The notes under the pieces are model-generated. The model was not told where the DNA came from, ran no database searches, and saw only the letters and a program-made list of their open reading frames with translations. From contig NZ_VTOL01000015.1 of NCBI RefSeq assembly GCF_009801115.1, positions 1 through 64,000 of the forward strand: DNA of 64,000 bases, read 5' to 3'. This document shows positions 8,428-18,300 of this stretch, one piece after another; the first letter of the stretch is position 1; every line of letters starts with the position of its first letter. The translations under genes were made by a program, and so were the position numbers. This DNA is from Dyadobacter sp. 3J3 (GTDB taxonomy: Bacteria > Bacteroidota > Bacteroidia > Cytophagales > Spirosomataceae).

Positions 8428-9576
8428 TCACTCCGCAAACATCAATCTCCTCCTTTTCTTCTTCCTCGAAACTTTTTCAATTTTTCCGATCAAACCTTTT
8501 CCACCAACGGCATAGCCAACATTTCCTGCAAAGCTAACGGCGTGAAAAGGTTCAGTACCAACTGCCATCCATGTTTTCCCCTGGGTAACAGAAGAACTGC
8601 TTCCCGATGGACCGACTGCGACCAGTGCTACGTCATCAGAACGGATCTGGGTGTCGCCGTTCCAGGTTGCGTAGTGTTTGCGATAAATGGCAACACCCTC
8701 CTTTAAGCCTAATGGTTTGGTGCTTGCTCCGTATTTCCAGGTAACGCCGCCATCATTTGTCAGCAAAACATTTCGTGTCGTGTCAGATGTATTTTTATAA
8801 TCTCCGCCCACCGCTATTCCATCCTTTTTAGACCAGAAATGAAGTCCGAAAATCCCGCTTGTCGGTCCGGCCGGCATGGGTGTTTCTGCTACTAACCAGT
8901 GACGGCCAAAATCTTCTGAACGAAAAACCCGTGCTATTTTTCCGCCGCCTGTGCCGATAAAAGCTCTGTCTTTTCCCACAGCGAGAATTGATGTTCCGCT
9001 TGCTGCAAAAGAAGCTTCACCAGGCATTCCCTCAGGCCGGTTTTCAAGGGGCAATTCCTGCCAGCTTTTTCCGCCGTCTTCTGTTGTCAAAATGAATAAT
9101 TTCCCGTTAAGCGGATCGCCAAGGCATATTCCCTGATTTTTATTCCAAAAATCGATACCATCCAAAAATACCCCGGTTTGTGTAGATTGGTACACAAGAT
9201 TCCAGGTTTCTCCGCCATCTTCGGTCCTGTATATTTTCGCTCTTCCGGTTTCTGCTAACCCTGAGCTCATGGCAACGGCTGTTTCTTTTCCAAAAGCATG
9301 AATATCGCGGAAGTCAAGTGAATCAGCACCAGGAACTTTCATAACAGACCAGCTTTTTCCGCCATTAACGGTTCGTAAAACAGTTCCGGACGATCCTCCG
9401 ATCCAACAAGTAGTTGGTGTGACCGCATGAACGCCACGCATATTCACTACCGTTTTTATTTTCAATATGTCCCATTGGGAATATGCGCTTGTAGAAGTTA
9501 GAAACGAAGCTGATAGAAATATCAGAAAAAATGCGATAGGTCGACTAAAAAGAAGATTAAGAAGTTTTTTTGGCAC
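8428..9576 (-). CDS. Exported YCF48-like beta-propeller protein
   Basis: 382 aa. An N-terminal signal peptide (positive PKK, hydrophobic core to about residue 27, then TSAYSQ) targets it to the periplasm or surface. The mature part is a repeated BNR/YCF48-type propeller with recurring blades such as TVLRTVNGGKSW, IYRTEDGGETW, FILTTEDGGKSW, VFRSEDFGRHW and VLLTNDGGVTW. Such proteins are annotated as sialidase-like or photosystem-assembly-like, but in Bacteroidota their function is mostly unknown. The start is GTG at 9576; an in-frame stop lies a few codons upstream and no ATG precedes the signal peptide. It is divergent from the YtxH gene. Confidence 0.85.
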   Translation of the reverse strand: MPKKLLNLLFSRPIAFFLIFLSASFLTSTSAYSQWDILKIKTVVNMRGVHAVTPTTCWIGGSSGTVLRTVNGGKSWSVMKVPGADSLDFRDIHAFGKETAVAMSSGLAETGRAKIYRTEDGGETWNLVYQSTQTGVFLDGIDFWNKNQGICLGDPLNGKLFILTTEDGGKSWQELPLENRPEGMPGEASFAASGTSILAVGKDRAFIGTGGGKIARVFRSEDFGRHWLVAETPMPAGPTSGIFGLHFWSKKDGIAVGGDYKNTSDTTRNVLLTNDGGVTWKYGASTKPLGLKEGVAIYRKHYATWNGDTQIRSDDVALVAVGPSGSSSSVTQGKTWMAVGTEPFHAVSFAGNVGYAVGGKGLIGKIEKVSRKKKRRRLMFAE

Positions 9577-9634
9577 GGTATTTTTATAAATTTGGTTAGC
9601 TATTTATTTTACATCACACAAATAAGAATTTGTT

Positions 9635-9970
9635 ATGAACAAGAATCAAAAATTTCTGATAGGTACTCTAAGTGCTTTGGTAGCAGGTGTTGCAATCGGT
9701 TTGTTAGTTGCTCCAAAGAAAGGGAAAGATACGCGTAAGCTGATTAAAAGTAAAGCATATGATCTAGGCGATACTGTAAAAAGCAAAGCAGGTGACCTTG
9801 GTGGAACAGCTAAGGATACCTACGAAAAAAGCCTTGAAGAACTTTCTGTGTTAGCTGATAAATTGAAAGAAGGCTTCTTTAAAAATGTAAATGTGGCAAA
9901 AGATAAAGCCACCTCAGTAGCAGATAACGTTAACGAAAAAGTTAGAAGTGTTGTTAATCACAACGTATAA
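9635..9970 (+). CDS. YtxH domain-containing stress protein
   Basis: 111 aa. One N-terminal hydrophobic segment (LIGTLSALVAGVAIGLLVAP, about 7-27) precedes the KKGKDTRKL basic stretch typical of YtxH proteins, then a long lysine-rich amphipathic helix with repeating KSKAYDLGDTVKSKAGDLG units. The family is small membrane-anchored proteins linked to general stress; molecular function is unknown. It is monocistronic, with a strong terminator 26 bases after the stop. A possible -7 element (TAAATTTG, 9587-9594) lies upstream. Confidence 0.85.
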   Translation: MNKNQKFLIGTLSALVAGVAIGLLVAPKKGKDTRKLIKSKAYDLGDTVKSKAGDLGGTAKDTYEKSLEELSVLADKLKEGFFKNVNVAKDKATSVADNVNEKVRSVVNHNV

Positions 9971-9995
9971 TTAACTTATTGTTAGAAGGATATAT

Positions 9996-10024
9996 AGGCC
10001 GGTTCATTTGAACCGGCCTTTTTT
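9996..10024 (+). terminator. Rho-independent terminator after the YtxH gene
   Basis: A perfect 10-bp GC-rich stem (9996-10005 with 10010-10019), a 4-base loop and a T-run. It also sits 32 bases beyond the dnaG stop on the opposite strand, but the T-run favours the plus strand. Confidence 0.92.
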
Positions 10025-10055
10025 GTATTAAAGAAATCTCTGTTTTAAATTAACA

Positions 10056-12056
10056 TCAACCAATAACACTTCCTAATTCTTTTGCGGCTGCCATACTGAT
10101 TCCTTTGTAGAAAATATATTCGTTCATGAGTTCATTTTCCTGATCTTCTGTCTTGGCTTTTTTTAATTCTTCCATGCAAATTTTCATCTTTTCTTCAATA
10201 AAAGCCTTTTTAAGACGAAGAATATTGATAAAACTACTTTTATCCAGCATGTCTACTTCGGACGGTACATATATTTCAAATTTTTCTGTCCAAAGTGTGC
10301 TCAGTTCATACTTATTTGTTAACCAGCCAATCGTAAGATTGCGGATTTCAGATTCGTGATGGTTTTGGAAATAATCTGTTTGTAAAACAACTTCGCGACT
10401 ATGGTTTTCACGGAACAAAGTTAAGAGATGACTGAAAACAGGATCTTTAAAATCAATGCCTTGAATTTCTCCTAAAACGTACGCACAGACAGTAATAGTT
10501 GGTTCTAACTCATGCGCTCCATACAAAATCAAAAGCCTGATAAATGCTTCTTCCTGATAATAAAGTTTTGTCCGCTGGTTTGATTCCTCTATTTCCGTTG
10601 AAGCCGAACCAGATGATTCTGACTCAAAGAAATCAGCGGGTGGCCCATCGCTTGAAAAAGGAATGTCCTGAGGTCCCTGTGGTGTCGCCGGTCGGTTACC
10701 TCGTTCCTGCGGTTTAGGCTGCGTGTGAAGCTTTCTAAGTAATTTATTGCCTTCCGAAATCAGCATTTGCTCATCCACCTTCATCATTTCTGATGTGCGA
10801 TGAAAAAATACCTGACGCTTGATTGCATCCGGAATTTTTATAATGCTGTTGACAACCTCACCAATAACAGCCGCAAGTCTGAAAGGGTCATTTCCAGCAT
10901 CTTGTAGTAATGTTTCCGTTTTAAAGGTTATAAAATCCTTCGAAGCCTTTTTTAAATATTCCTTAAATGCTTCCGCTCCAACGCGGCGCACATAACTATC
11001 AGGATCTTCACCGTCAGGAAAAAGTACAATGCTAACATTTAAACCTTCCTCCAAAACCAGATCCAGCCCACGCAAAGCAGCTTTGATACCAGCTATGTCA
11101 CCATCATATAAAATGGTAATATTGGGTGTAAACCTGCCAATTAAACGAATTTGCTCAATGGTAAGGGAAGTTCCCGAAGAGGCTACAACATTTTCAATAC
11201 CAGCCTGATGCAGCGATACAACATCCGTATACCCTTCTACCAAATAACAGGCTTCCTGTTGCCTGATTGCATTTTTAGCCTGAAAAATACCGTAAAGAAT
11301 ATCACTTTTATGATAGACTTCGGTTTCCGGCGAATTGAGGTACTTTGGTTGAGAAGCGCCTTTTCCTGATTTATCTGTTTTTAAAATCCGTGCTCCAAAA
11401 GCAATTACTTTCCCGGCTACGTTATGAATCGGAAAAATAACACGACCTCTAAAACGATCATATCCGGCCGTCTTACTCCCTTCTTTATGAATAAGTAAGC
11501 CTGCTTTTTCCAGAATATCGGCAGTGTATCCTTTATTTAAAGCTTCTTTTGTAAAAGCATCCCAGGTATCAGGACTATATCCAAGCTCGAATTTCTTTTG
11601 GATATCGTTTGTAAATCCACGCTCCCGAAAATAACTGAGGCCGATGGATTGTCCTTCATCCGTATCGTGAAGCTGCTGGATATAAAAGTTTTTTGCAAAA
11701 TTTAAAATAATGTAAAGACTTTCGCGCGCATTTTGGCGTAGCGCTTCTTCATCGGTAACTTCCTCTTCCTGTATTTCAATCTGATATTTGTTGGCCAGAT
11801 AGCGCAGTGCTTCACCATATCCAATACCATCAATATCCATAACAAACTTGATCGCATCGCCCGCAGCTCCACATCCAAAACATTTGAATATTTGGCGGAC
11901 AGGATTAACGTTAAACGATGGCGATTTTTCGTTATGAAAAGGACAGCAAGCCGAATAATTTGCTCCTTTTTTCTTCAAAGCCACAAAATCCCCTACCACT
12001 TCCACAATGTCAGCGGACTGCTTGATCCTGTCAACCGTTTCGGGATTAATGCGCAT
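10056..12056 (-). CDS. dnaG: DNA primase
   Basis: Synthesises RNA primers for replication. The N-terminal CHCC zinc-binding domain is CPFHNEKSPSFNV...FKCFGCG (about residues 38-62). The catalytic core follows, with the TOPRIM motif YLVEGYTDVVSLHQAG, the ASSGTSLT segment, and ILYDGDIAGIKAALRG carrying the metal-binding aspartates. A low-complexity Pro/Gln/Ser linker (about 447-490) separates the core from the C-terminal helicase-interaction domain. 666 aa is normal for Bacteroidota. The ATG at 12056 gives the canonical MRINPETVDRIKQSADIVEVV start. Confidence 0.97.
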   Translation of the reverse strand: MRINPETVDRIKQSADIVEVVGDFVALKKKGANYSACCPFHNEKSPSFNVNPVRQIFKCFGCGAAGDAIKFVMDIDGIGYGEALRYLANKYQIEIQEEEVTDEEALRQNARESLYIILNFAKNFYIQQLHDTDEGQSIGLSYFRERGFTNDIQKKFELGYSPDTWDAFTKEALNKGYTADILEKAGLLIHKEGSKTAGYDRFRGRVIFPIHNVAGKVIAFGARILKTDKSGKGASQPKYLNSPETEVYHKSDILYGIFQAKNAIRQQEACYLVEGYTDVVSLHQAGIENVVASSGTSLTIEQIRLIGRFTPNITILYDGDIAGIKAALRGLDLVLEEGLNVSIVLFPDGEDPDSYVRRVGAEAFKEYLKKASKDFITFKTETLLQDAGNDPFRLAAVIGEVVNSIIKIPDAIKRQVFFHRTSEMMKVDEQMLISEGNKLLRKLHTQPKPQERGNRPATPQGPQDIPFSSDGPPADFFESESSGSASTEIEESNQRTKLYYQEEAFIRLLILYGAHELEPTITVCAYVLGEIQGIDFKDPVFSHLLTLFRENHSREVVLQTDYFQNHHESEIRNLTIGWLTNKYELSTLWTEKFEIYVPSEVDMLDKSSFINILRLKKAFIEEKMKICMEELKKAKTEDQENELMNEYIFYKGISMAAAKELGSVIG

Positions 12057-12808
12057 TTTTAATTCTAATCAATTTAATTGTATGATTTTACTGTATCGCC
12101 GGTAGTTCTTTACTTAATACGTTCATGCAGTTTCACGGGACTTTTTACTTTTTTATCAAATTTCATACTAAGGAACTCAACGATAAATTTAAATGCCATC
12201 GAGAAATAAGCATACCCTTTTGGAATTTAGTAGTGAACAGCCTCGTCTATAAGCAGCTTTCCAATCATTAACAAAAAAGGAAGCGCTAAAATTTTAATCG
12301 ATGGCGATTATTTACAATAATCGCCGATTTGGGGAGCAAAACTAATCATAATAAAAGTTGAAGCAGTTATTGCAAGTATCACAATACGCATTTCTTTCAC
12401 AAAACCAACCGTTGTTAAAATGGATTTAAGAAAAAAGATAATCTTTAACGATGCGATTTGAGTCAGGGCTTTCGTGCAACTATTGTAGTAAAAACGATGT
12501 TCACCATAACAAGCACGAGTTGAGCAGTGCAAGAGTTAACAAACTAAGATATATTTTTATCTATAATTAAGTATTTTAGTTTTAGGTTTTACTTTTATTA
12601 AAAAAGGAGATTGTTTTAAGGCTAATATAAATAAAATCATAAACGAAATTTTTTTCTGATAACATAAATGTGTTATTTTGTGCTTCGTAAATTTTATTCG
12701 ATCATTCCAGACGTGATATAATAATAATAAAAATATAGTGTGTGTATAGTGTGAAACAGGGCATGAAAATTTTTTCATGTCTTTGTTTTTTTTAGGGATA
12801 TTGAATAA
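12057..12808. other. Long intergenic region without a convincing gene
   Basis: 752 bases between dnaG and the polysaccharide locus. The two minus-strand open frames inside (12308-12532 and 12557-12778) have no recognisable start context, no family motifs and a composition expected of AT-rich noncoding DNA. The region holds one perfect 10-bp hairpin (12303-12325). It probably includes the leader of the dnaG transcript and the end of the polysaccharide transcript. Confidence 0.6.
12303..12325. repeat. Perfect 10-bp hairpin in the dnaG/polysaccharide gap
   Basis: Arms 12303-12312 and 12316-12325 are perfectly complementary around a 3-base loop. No T-run follows on either strand. It could be a protein-binding site or a structured transcript element; no function can be assigned. 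Confidence 0.55.
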
Positions 12809-14077
12809 TTATATTCTTAGATAAAGCAAACCGCGTGGCAAGAGCCAAACGATCATTGTGTAGAGGAAAAATATTTGACCAGGTATAAGATTATATTCCA
12901 CCCAGTTTATCAACAAGGTTGGAATAAATAGAATAATATAAATTTTTGTCCATACCGTATTTCTGATTATTCTCATCAATATTATACTTCTGAATATAAC
13001 AACCAATAATAATGAGCTGCCTGATAATCCAGTTTCTGCTAATAATCCAATAAAGGTGTTGTGTGCAGAAAGCTTGTCTGCATTATTTTGTTTGTTTTCT
13101 ACAATCCTGTTCACCGCAGCAAGGCCTTCTCCCATAACCGGTTTTTTATAAAAAGCATCAAGATAAATATCCCATATTTTTTGCCTTTCGGAATAAGATG
13201 TTTCTTTCCGTCCTTCCACCAGCCCGAACATTCTTTCAATCCGGTATTTCATGTAGGAATCGGGAAAAGAATCTAGGAAATCCTTGCCGTCGGTTGGATG
13301 TATGAAGAAATAGGAAATAATAAAAAGAGAAATTATAAAAATGATCTGGGGCAGTTTCAATGGTAAATAAAGCAATGGAATTGTAAGAATGAGGCAAAAT
13401 AGGGGACTTCGACGAGCGGAAAAATAAATGGCAACTACGGAAATAATTAAAATGACGCTGTAATATAACTTTTTACCCAAACCTGCCGGGGTAAATCTTA
13501 GCTTAATCAATGCCAGAATACCCATAACCATCGTTGGGTACGCCCAGAAAGTATTTGAGGCGAAAAATATATTCAGCATTCCGCCAGTAGGTTTGAGAAA
13601 TATCAAACTGGCAAGGTCCAGAATAAGAATGACAAAGTTGCCATACCAGATTGCCCGAAGAATATTAAGAGTAAAAGTGGCAAGACTTTGAGAAATGACA
13701 GCGGTATAGGAAATAAATAATAAAATTGCCCAAATTGAAAGTAAAGTCCAAACACCATACAGCAGGTAACTGGACATTTCCATGCTCAAAAGTCCTGATA
13801 ACAGCCAGCTGATACCCAGAAAAAAGACATCGGCATTTTGTATAAAAATTTTTGTAGTAAGTTTTAAGTGAAGCTTAAATGAATAAAGCATAATCCAGAG
13901 TGGAAGTGCTATTCTGCAACCTGAGAGAAGATTCAAAAAACCGGACGTATTTTCTGTACCGTGCAAAGAATATCTAAGAAAGGAATAATTTCCAATGTTT
14001 AGAAAGAAAAATAGAATGACCGGAAGGATAATATTCCTATTAATTTTTCCCGATACTATCTGTTGCGCTGTATCCAC
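12809..14077 (-). CDS. O-antigen ligase/polymerase family membrane protein (WaaL/Wzy-like)
   Basis: 422 aa with about ten hydrophobic segments over the whole length and a larger loop (about 260-320) before the last three, the topology of the Wzy_C family. This loop contains SYSERQKIWDIYLDAF and GEGLAAVNRI, followed by SAHNTFIGLLAETG; the H-N-T/S-x4-E-G pattern is the signature region of O-antigen ligases. It either polymerises repeat units or transfers glycan at the outer face of the inner membrane. It is the last gene of the polysaccharide operon and overlaps the preceding glycosyltransferase by 22 bases. Confidence 0.85.
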   Translation of the reverse strand: MDTAQQIVSGKINRNIILPVILFFFLNIGNYSFLRYSLHGTENTSGFLNLLSGCRIALPLWIMLYSFKLHLKLTTKIFIQNADVFFLGISWLLSGLLSMEMSSYLLYGVWTLLSIWAILLFISYTAVISQSLATFTLNILRAIWYGNFVILILDLASLIFLKPTGGMLNIFFASNTFWAYPTMVMGILALIKLRFTPAGLGKKLYYSVILIISVVAIYFSARRSPLFCLILTIPLLYLPLKLPQIIFIISLFIISYFFIHPTDGKDFLDSFPDSYMKYRIERMFGLVEGRKETSYSERQKIWDIYLDAFYKKPVMGEGLAAVNRIVENKQNNADKLSAHNTFIGLLAETGLSGSSLLLVVIFRSIILMRIIRNTVWTKIYIILFIPTLLINWVEYNLIPGQIFFLYTMIVWLLPRGLLYLRI

Positions 14078-15177
14078 ATTTCCAGATCGTTATACTCATT
14101 GGTGATTTGATAATGACTTTCCGGAACGGAGAACAATTTTTTGTTTAATTCCAAAAGGTGATCTGGCGTAAGATTGTCAACCAGGAATTCCATAGTTTCT
14201 TCTTCATTTTCCAGATTTATTTCCAAAGCTATATTTCCTAAAAGGGTTGCTTTTTTAGAATCCGCCGTGCCTTTTTGTACTATAAAGGGTTTTTTGAAAT
14301 ACAAACTTTCATAAAATCGGTTTGTTCTGGCCAGAATATGATTTCCCATTATTTTGCTGGAAAAAGGATAAACTGCCCATATGATATCAACCGAGGAATA
14401 AATGGAATTCAGATCCTTTGGAGATTGGTAGGAGCCGAGATATCGAATCTGTTTTTTGCCAAGAATTGCTTCTTCATAATGCTTCGTCAAAGGCATAAAT
14501 ATTCCCCGTAAAATAATTTTAAACCCTTTGTTTTTTGAAAGTTTGATCAGGAAATCCAGCGACGCCGGACATCTTAAAACACCAAAATATCCGATTATTA
14601 TAATTCTATTTTGATCATAGATTTCAGGAATGAATTCGCCAGAGTTTTCAATTTTGGGTGGGTGAATTTTATTTTCAATAATTAATGAATCCTGGATTGA
14701 TATTTTTCGAAGGCCAATGAAATAATTTGAGAGAAAATCGGGAGAAGTAACAACTAACAGATCGATTCTCGGGATCGCTATTTTTTCAATCCACCGTATT
14801 AATTTTCCGGAAATGGACGGAGAGAAAAATATTTCTCTGATATCAGGTACTTCATAAATCACTTTGATTTTCTTTCCGGAAACAAGCCTGAAAATCAGAC
14901 AGATCAGCATTAAATCAAATCCAAAAACATACAGAAAATCTTTGTTTATAACATTTTTTCTAAGTTGACCGAAAAGCCCGATGTAAACACCAATCCGTTT
15001 TCTATAAGATGCGTGTTCCATGTTTCCGATAAAAATGGGCGTATAGTTAGAATCAACACCATAATATTTTCTAAAAACTGCAAGGCAAAGGATCGACAAA
15101 TTTATTTTTACAAGGGCATCCAAACGGGTTTGTTGATGCGCATCAGCCCAGTTATTAGAAATGAAAATCATTCTCAT
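14056..15177 (-). CDS. Glycosyltransferase, GT-B fold (GT4-like)
   Basis: 373 aa. The N-terminal half is MIFISNNWADAHQQTRLDALVK with an HQQTR segment replacing the usual glycine-rich acceptor loop. In the C-terminal half IIIIGYFGVLRCPASLDFLIKL begins the nucleotide-sugar domain, and RFYESLYFKKPFIVQKGTADS occupies the place of the GT4 E-x7-E region. The donor and acceptor cannot be told. The start overlaps the stop of the upstream gene as ATGA at 15177-15174, so it is translationally coupled within the polysaccharide operon. Confidence 0.75.
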   Translation of the reverse strand: MRMIFISNNWADAHQQTRLDALVKINLSILCLAVFRKYYGVDSNYTPIFIGNMEHASYRKRIGVYIGLFGQLRKNVINKDFLYVFGFDLMLICLIFRLVSGKKIKVIYEVPDIREIFFSPSISGKLIRWIEKIAIPRIDLLVVTSPDFLSNYFIGLRKISIQDSLIIENKIHPPKIENSGEFIPEIYDQNRIIIIGYFGVLRCPASLDFLIKLSKNKGFKIILRGIFMPLTKHYEEAILGKKQIRYLGSYQSPKDLNSIYSSVDIIWAVYPFSSKIMGNHILARTNRFYESLYFKKPFIVQKGTADSKKATLLGNIALEINLENEEETMEFLVDNLTPDHLLELNKKLFSVPESHYQITNEYNDLEMWIQRNR

Positions 15178-16313
15178 GGTTTGTATTTTTCAAGAATTCC
15201 CAGAAAACGATCCAATACTTGCTCATGTGAGAAATTATGACAAACAAAATCATATCCATTTTGTTGTTTCACTAATCGCTCATCCGGATTTTCAATGGCG
15301 TGTCGAATAGCATTTGCCAATTCCAAGGGATTGCCCGGACTTACCATCCATCCGTTTTTACCAAAATTCATTACTTCCGGGATACCGCCGACATTACTTG
15401 TGATTACACTTAAACCGATTGCCAAGGCTTCCAAATTTGCAACACCAAAGGCTTCCTGACGCGACGGGATTATAAGAAAATCATTTTCCTCCATCAATTT
15501 TTTTACACTTTCTTCCGATACCGGCCCAATGAGATTTATCGTGACATTTGCTGATAAATTTCTGTCCAAAATCTCTTGTTTGTAATTTATTTTCGGCCCG
15601 ACGATTTGCAATTCCAGCGAAAAATCTTTCAACAAATTCAGGGCATCGATTAAATCAAACAAACCTCCACGGGTGAAATCTGATTTAATAAAAAGGATTT
15701 TGATACATGAATTTAGCACTGGAAATAGCTCAGGACGAGAATTTTTAATCTTGGCACCTTTATGTAAAATGTGAAGATTGCCAGGATCAGGTTTATAAAT
15801 TTTCAAAAGAAATCCATGTAAAAATTGAGAATTAACAATAATTCCTGCTTCAAAAATGGAGGCAATTTTTTCAAGATATTTAAAAACAGAATGGCGAAAA
15901 TATTTTCGACTTCCGTCAAAATTGCGCCAGGAAATGGACGCACTGGTATCGTCATTAATCATGCCGATTACCGGTTTGTTCAATTTTATAGCAGACCAGA
16001 TTCCGGTAATCGCATTGTTGAAAACTATAATGTCAAAATTATATTCAGCTCTGAGTTTTTGACAGGCGTTATAATACGGGAACATTCTGTAAATGAATCC
16101 CCAGATTTTGGTAAAGAAATTCAGTTTTAAGTCTAACCTAAAAACTTTGTTCTGGTATTTGGCAAGAGAGTCAATGGAAATATCTTCTGTCAGGATACGG
16201 ATTTCAACATGTTTGTAAAGCCGGTTTATTTCGAGTAAGTAGTTAGCAAATTTGGAAGGTCCGTTGACAACATTTTCGAACGTATTGGTACAAAAAAGTA
16301 TTTTCATGATCAT
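15174..16313 (-). CDS. Glycosyltransferase family 4
   Basis: 379 aa with GT-B features: an N-terminal NGPSKFANYLLEI acceptor-domain loop and, in the C-terminal half, KILFIKSDFTRGGLFDLIDALNLL followed by PSRQEAFGVANLEALAIGLSVITSNVGGIPEV, the classical E-x7-E nucleotide-sugar site of GT4 enzymes. It transfers a sugar in cytoplasmic assembly of the surface glycan. Its ATG at 16313 overlaps the stop of the upstream gene as ATGA. A second ATG two codons in (16307) is possible. Confidence 0.88.
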   Translation of the reverse strand: MIMKILFCTNTFENVVNGPSKFANYLLEINRLYKHVEIRILTEDISIDSLAKYQNKVFRLDLKLNFFTKIWGFIYRMFPYYNACQKLRAEYNFDIIVFNNAITGIWSAIKLNKPVIGMINDDTSASISWRNFDGSRKYFRHSVFKYLEKIASIFEAGIIVNSQFLHGFLLKIYKPDPGNLHILHKGAKIKNSRPELFPVLNSCIKILFIKSDFTRGGLFDLIDALNLLKDFSLELQIVGPKINYKQEILDRNLSANVTINLIGPVSEESVKKLMEENDFLIIPSRQEAFGVANLEALAIGLSVITSNVGGIPEVMNFGKNGWMVSPGNPLELANAIRHAIENPDERLVKQQNGYDFVCHNFSHEQVLDRFLGILEKYKP

Positions 16314-17356
16314 GAATTATGCTTTTGAAACAATTCCAATAAATCACGATAATTTCCGGAATCTGCTTTTTTGAAATTGTTTATCCCAATTTCTTTAAGA
16401 TCAATTTCACGAGCCAAAGTCATACACGTTTTTAATTCCCCGGAATTTTGAAATAGTAATGATTCCTGATGATTTAATAAATCCTCCGTCGCACCAGTTT
16501 TTAAGGTAATAATCGGTTTCTTGAATGACATCGCCAGATCAATACTCCCGGAGTGATCTATTCTTGTAAAAGGTAACACAATAACATTCGCTGCATTGAA
16601 AAAATATTGAACTTCTTCTTTTGATATAAACCGGTTATACCAAATTATTCCTGGAACATTATTGGTTAATTTCAAAAGTTTAGAGAGATATTTTGAATCA
16701 AGACATTCTCCCGCAATGAAAAGATAATTCCCGGATTTTTGCACTTTCTTAAAAGCCCGGATCAGCTCTTCGAGACCTTTGTATTCTTTTATTTTCCCAA
16801 AAAAGAGAAAAACAAAATCATGGTCATTGATATTAAAATAGGCCCTGCTTTCTTTTTTTGATACATCATTGGGGTAATAATGATGATAAGGAATGTCTTG
16901 AATGACATAAATAACACTAGACAAAACCCTGAATTTATTAATGATTTCTTCTCTTACGGTTTCTGAATAGACCCTGATTTTTGTGCATTTTCTTAGAAAA
17001 AAAGCATAAATAATCCGCTCCCAGGGCAACCAAAATCCGCAATGATTTTGAGTGTTATGTAGGGTATGAATGATAGGAATTTTTATTAGAAAACGGAGAT
17101 ATAATATTTCAAGAATGAAAAAAAAGGATTTTGTCAAACTCCACGAAAATGTTCTCCCAATGATATAACTGTGAACCCAATCGAAATAAATAATGTCTGG
17201 TTTGAATTGATTTACGGCTTCATAAATACTTCCCAGTTTTCTCTTTTTACCAATAAATATCTCAAACCCATGACTTCTTAGAAACCCGATCATTTCATAT
17301 TGAAATGGATTTTCAGGCCCGGCATCGGGCAGGATTAGTATTTTTTGATAAGACAT
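16310..17356 (-). CDS. Glycosyltransferase family 4-like
   Basis: About 348 aa, GT-B type. It starts YQKILILPDAGPENPFQYEMIGFL, has HTLHNTQNHCGF (histidine-rich loop often near the acceptor site), FLFFGKIKEYKGLEELIRAF at the donor-domain entry, and VLPFTRIDHSGSIDLAMSFKKPII at the donor site. The ATG at 17356 is preferred to a TTG at 17365 that overlaps the upstream stop. Substrate unknown. It is part of the coupled glycosyltransferase series. Confidence 0.82.
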   Translation of the reverse strand: MSYQKILILPDAGPENPFQYEMIGFLRSHGFEIFIGKKRKLGSIYEAVNQFKPDIIYFDWVHSYIIGRTFSWSLTKSFFFILEILYLRFLIKIPIIHTLHNTQNHCGFWLPWERIIYAFFLRKCTKIRVYSETVREEIINKFRVLSSVIYVIQDIPYHHYYPNDVSKKESRAYFNINDHDFVFLFFGKIKEYKGLEELIRAFKKVQKSGNYLFIAGECLDSKYLSKLLKLTNNVPGIIWYNRFISKEEVQYFFNAANVIVLPFTRIDHSGSIDLAMSFKKPIITLKTGATEDLLNHQESLLFQNSGELKTCMTLAREIDLKEIGINNFKKADSGNYRDLLELFQKHNS

Positions 17357-17361
17357 TTTTT

Positions 17362-18300
17362 TCAATGAGCGGTTCGGGAAGTTTCATGATGAAGCAAATA
17401 TTTAATTCCTTCAAGCTCATATCCATACCGGATTCTGCCTACATAATGTTTGCAAACACTTTCCTTTGGTATTTTTTCAAATGACACATCATATTCTTTT
17501 GAAAAATAAGCTGTATCCGTTTCGGAAACTTGTGCCAGCAAAGCCATTAAGGTTTGTTCCAGTCTGTAATCACTTTGTTGTTTCTTTAAGAAAGGATGTT
17601 TTAGCCAGAGCTCGATTTGGCGTAGGTTCAGATCCTTTTTGTTCATCGTCCACAAACCGGCATTAATCCTTGGTACAGGCGCAAAACCAAGCTCCTTTTT
17701 GATGTTGGCAGCACTTGAAATATAAGCATCAGCAATATCCTGGTTGAAATAATTAGTGTCAGAAATGGTTTTTAAGGACAGAAGATATTCTTTGGGATAT
17801 TGGAAAAAGAGTACATCGGAATCAAGGTATCCTATCCGGTCATTTTGTGCCCAAATTGCGGTATCAATCAGTTTCATGGCCAATACATGTTTCTTACGAT
17901 ATTCCAAAATGTTGGGATAGGCCAGTAATTTCTGACTTGCTATAAAATCAGCAATATTACGACGTACAACCAATGTCCCTGGAAAATGATGATTAATGGT
18001 TTCTTCCATTTTATCATCCATGGTTCCATCGTCGTGAAAGATGAAGGAATGGCCTGTTTGTGCAAGATGATTTAGCTGTCCGGCTGTAACCATGGCCATT
18101 TCAAAATCACGTTTGCAAATGAGCATATGGATTTCAGACTGATTTCCCTGAATTTCATAAACAGGCAACCGACCTAGCATTTCCTGTCGAAGTTGTTTTC
18201 TGAAAATATTACGAACTTCGTTAAGGATACGCAGAGATATCCGGCTGGAAAGTGTCGGCGCAGAAATCATAGGTAGTAGAGGAGAAGCAATGAGTTTCAT
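17362..18300 (-). CDS. Putative GT-A type glycosyltransferase
   Basis: 312 aa. I do not recognise a named family with confidence. The sequence has RIGYLDSDVLFFQYPKEYLLSL, a DxD-type metal and nucleotide-sugar site, and later RINAGLWTMNKKDL and KHYVGRIRYGYELEGIKYLLH, resembling nucleotide-diphospho-sugar transferases. HSFIFHDDGTMDDKM near residue 105 is another conserved-looking patch. The start at 18300 is set by the ATGA overlap with the upstream stop; a frame extension to 18408 lies wholly inside that gene. A role in the surface glycan is inferred from context. Confidence 0.65.
   Translation of the reverse strand: MKLIASPLLPMISAPTLSSRISLRILNEVRNIFRKQLRQEMLGRLPVYEIQGNQSEIHMLICKRDFEMAMVTAGQLNHLAQTGHSFIFHDDGTMDDKMEETINHHFPGTLVVRRNIADFIASQKLLAYPNILEYRKKHVLAMKLIDTAIWAQNDRIGYLDSDVLFFQYPKEYLLSLKTISDTNYFNQDIADAYISSAANIKKELGFAPVPRINAGLWTMNKKDLNLRQIELWLKHPFLKKQQSDYRLEQTLMALLAQVSETDTAYFSKEYDVSFEKIPKESVCKHYVGRIRYGYELEGIKYLLHHETSRTAH

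Noticed and set aside
12308..12778. Two open frames of 74 and 73 codons on the minus strand
   Set aside because: No family motifs, odd composition, and no conserved start context; they look like chance frames in AT-rich intergenic DNA.
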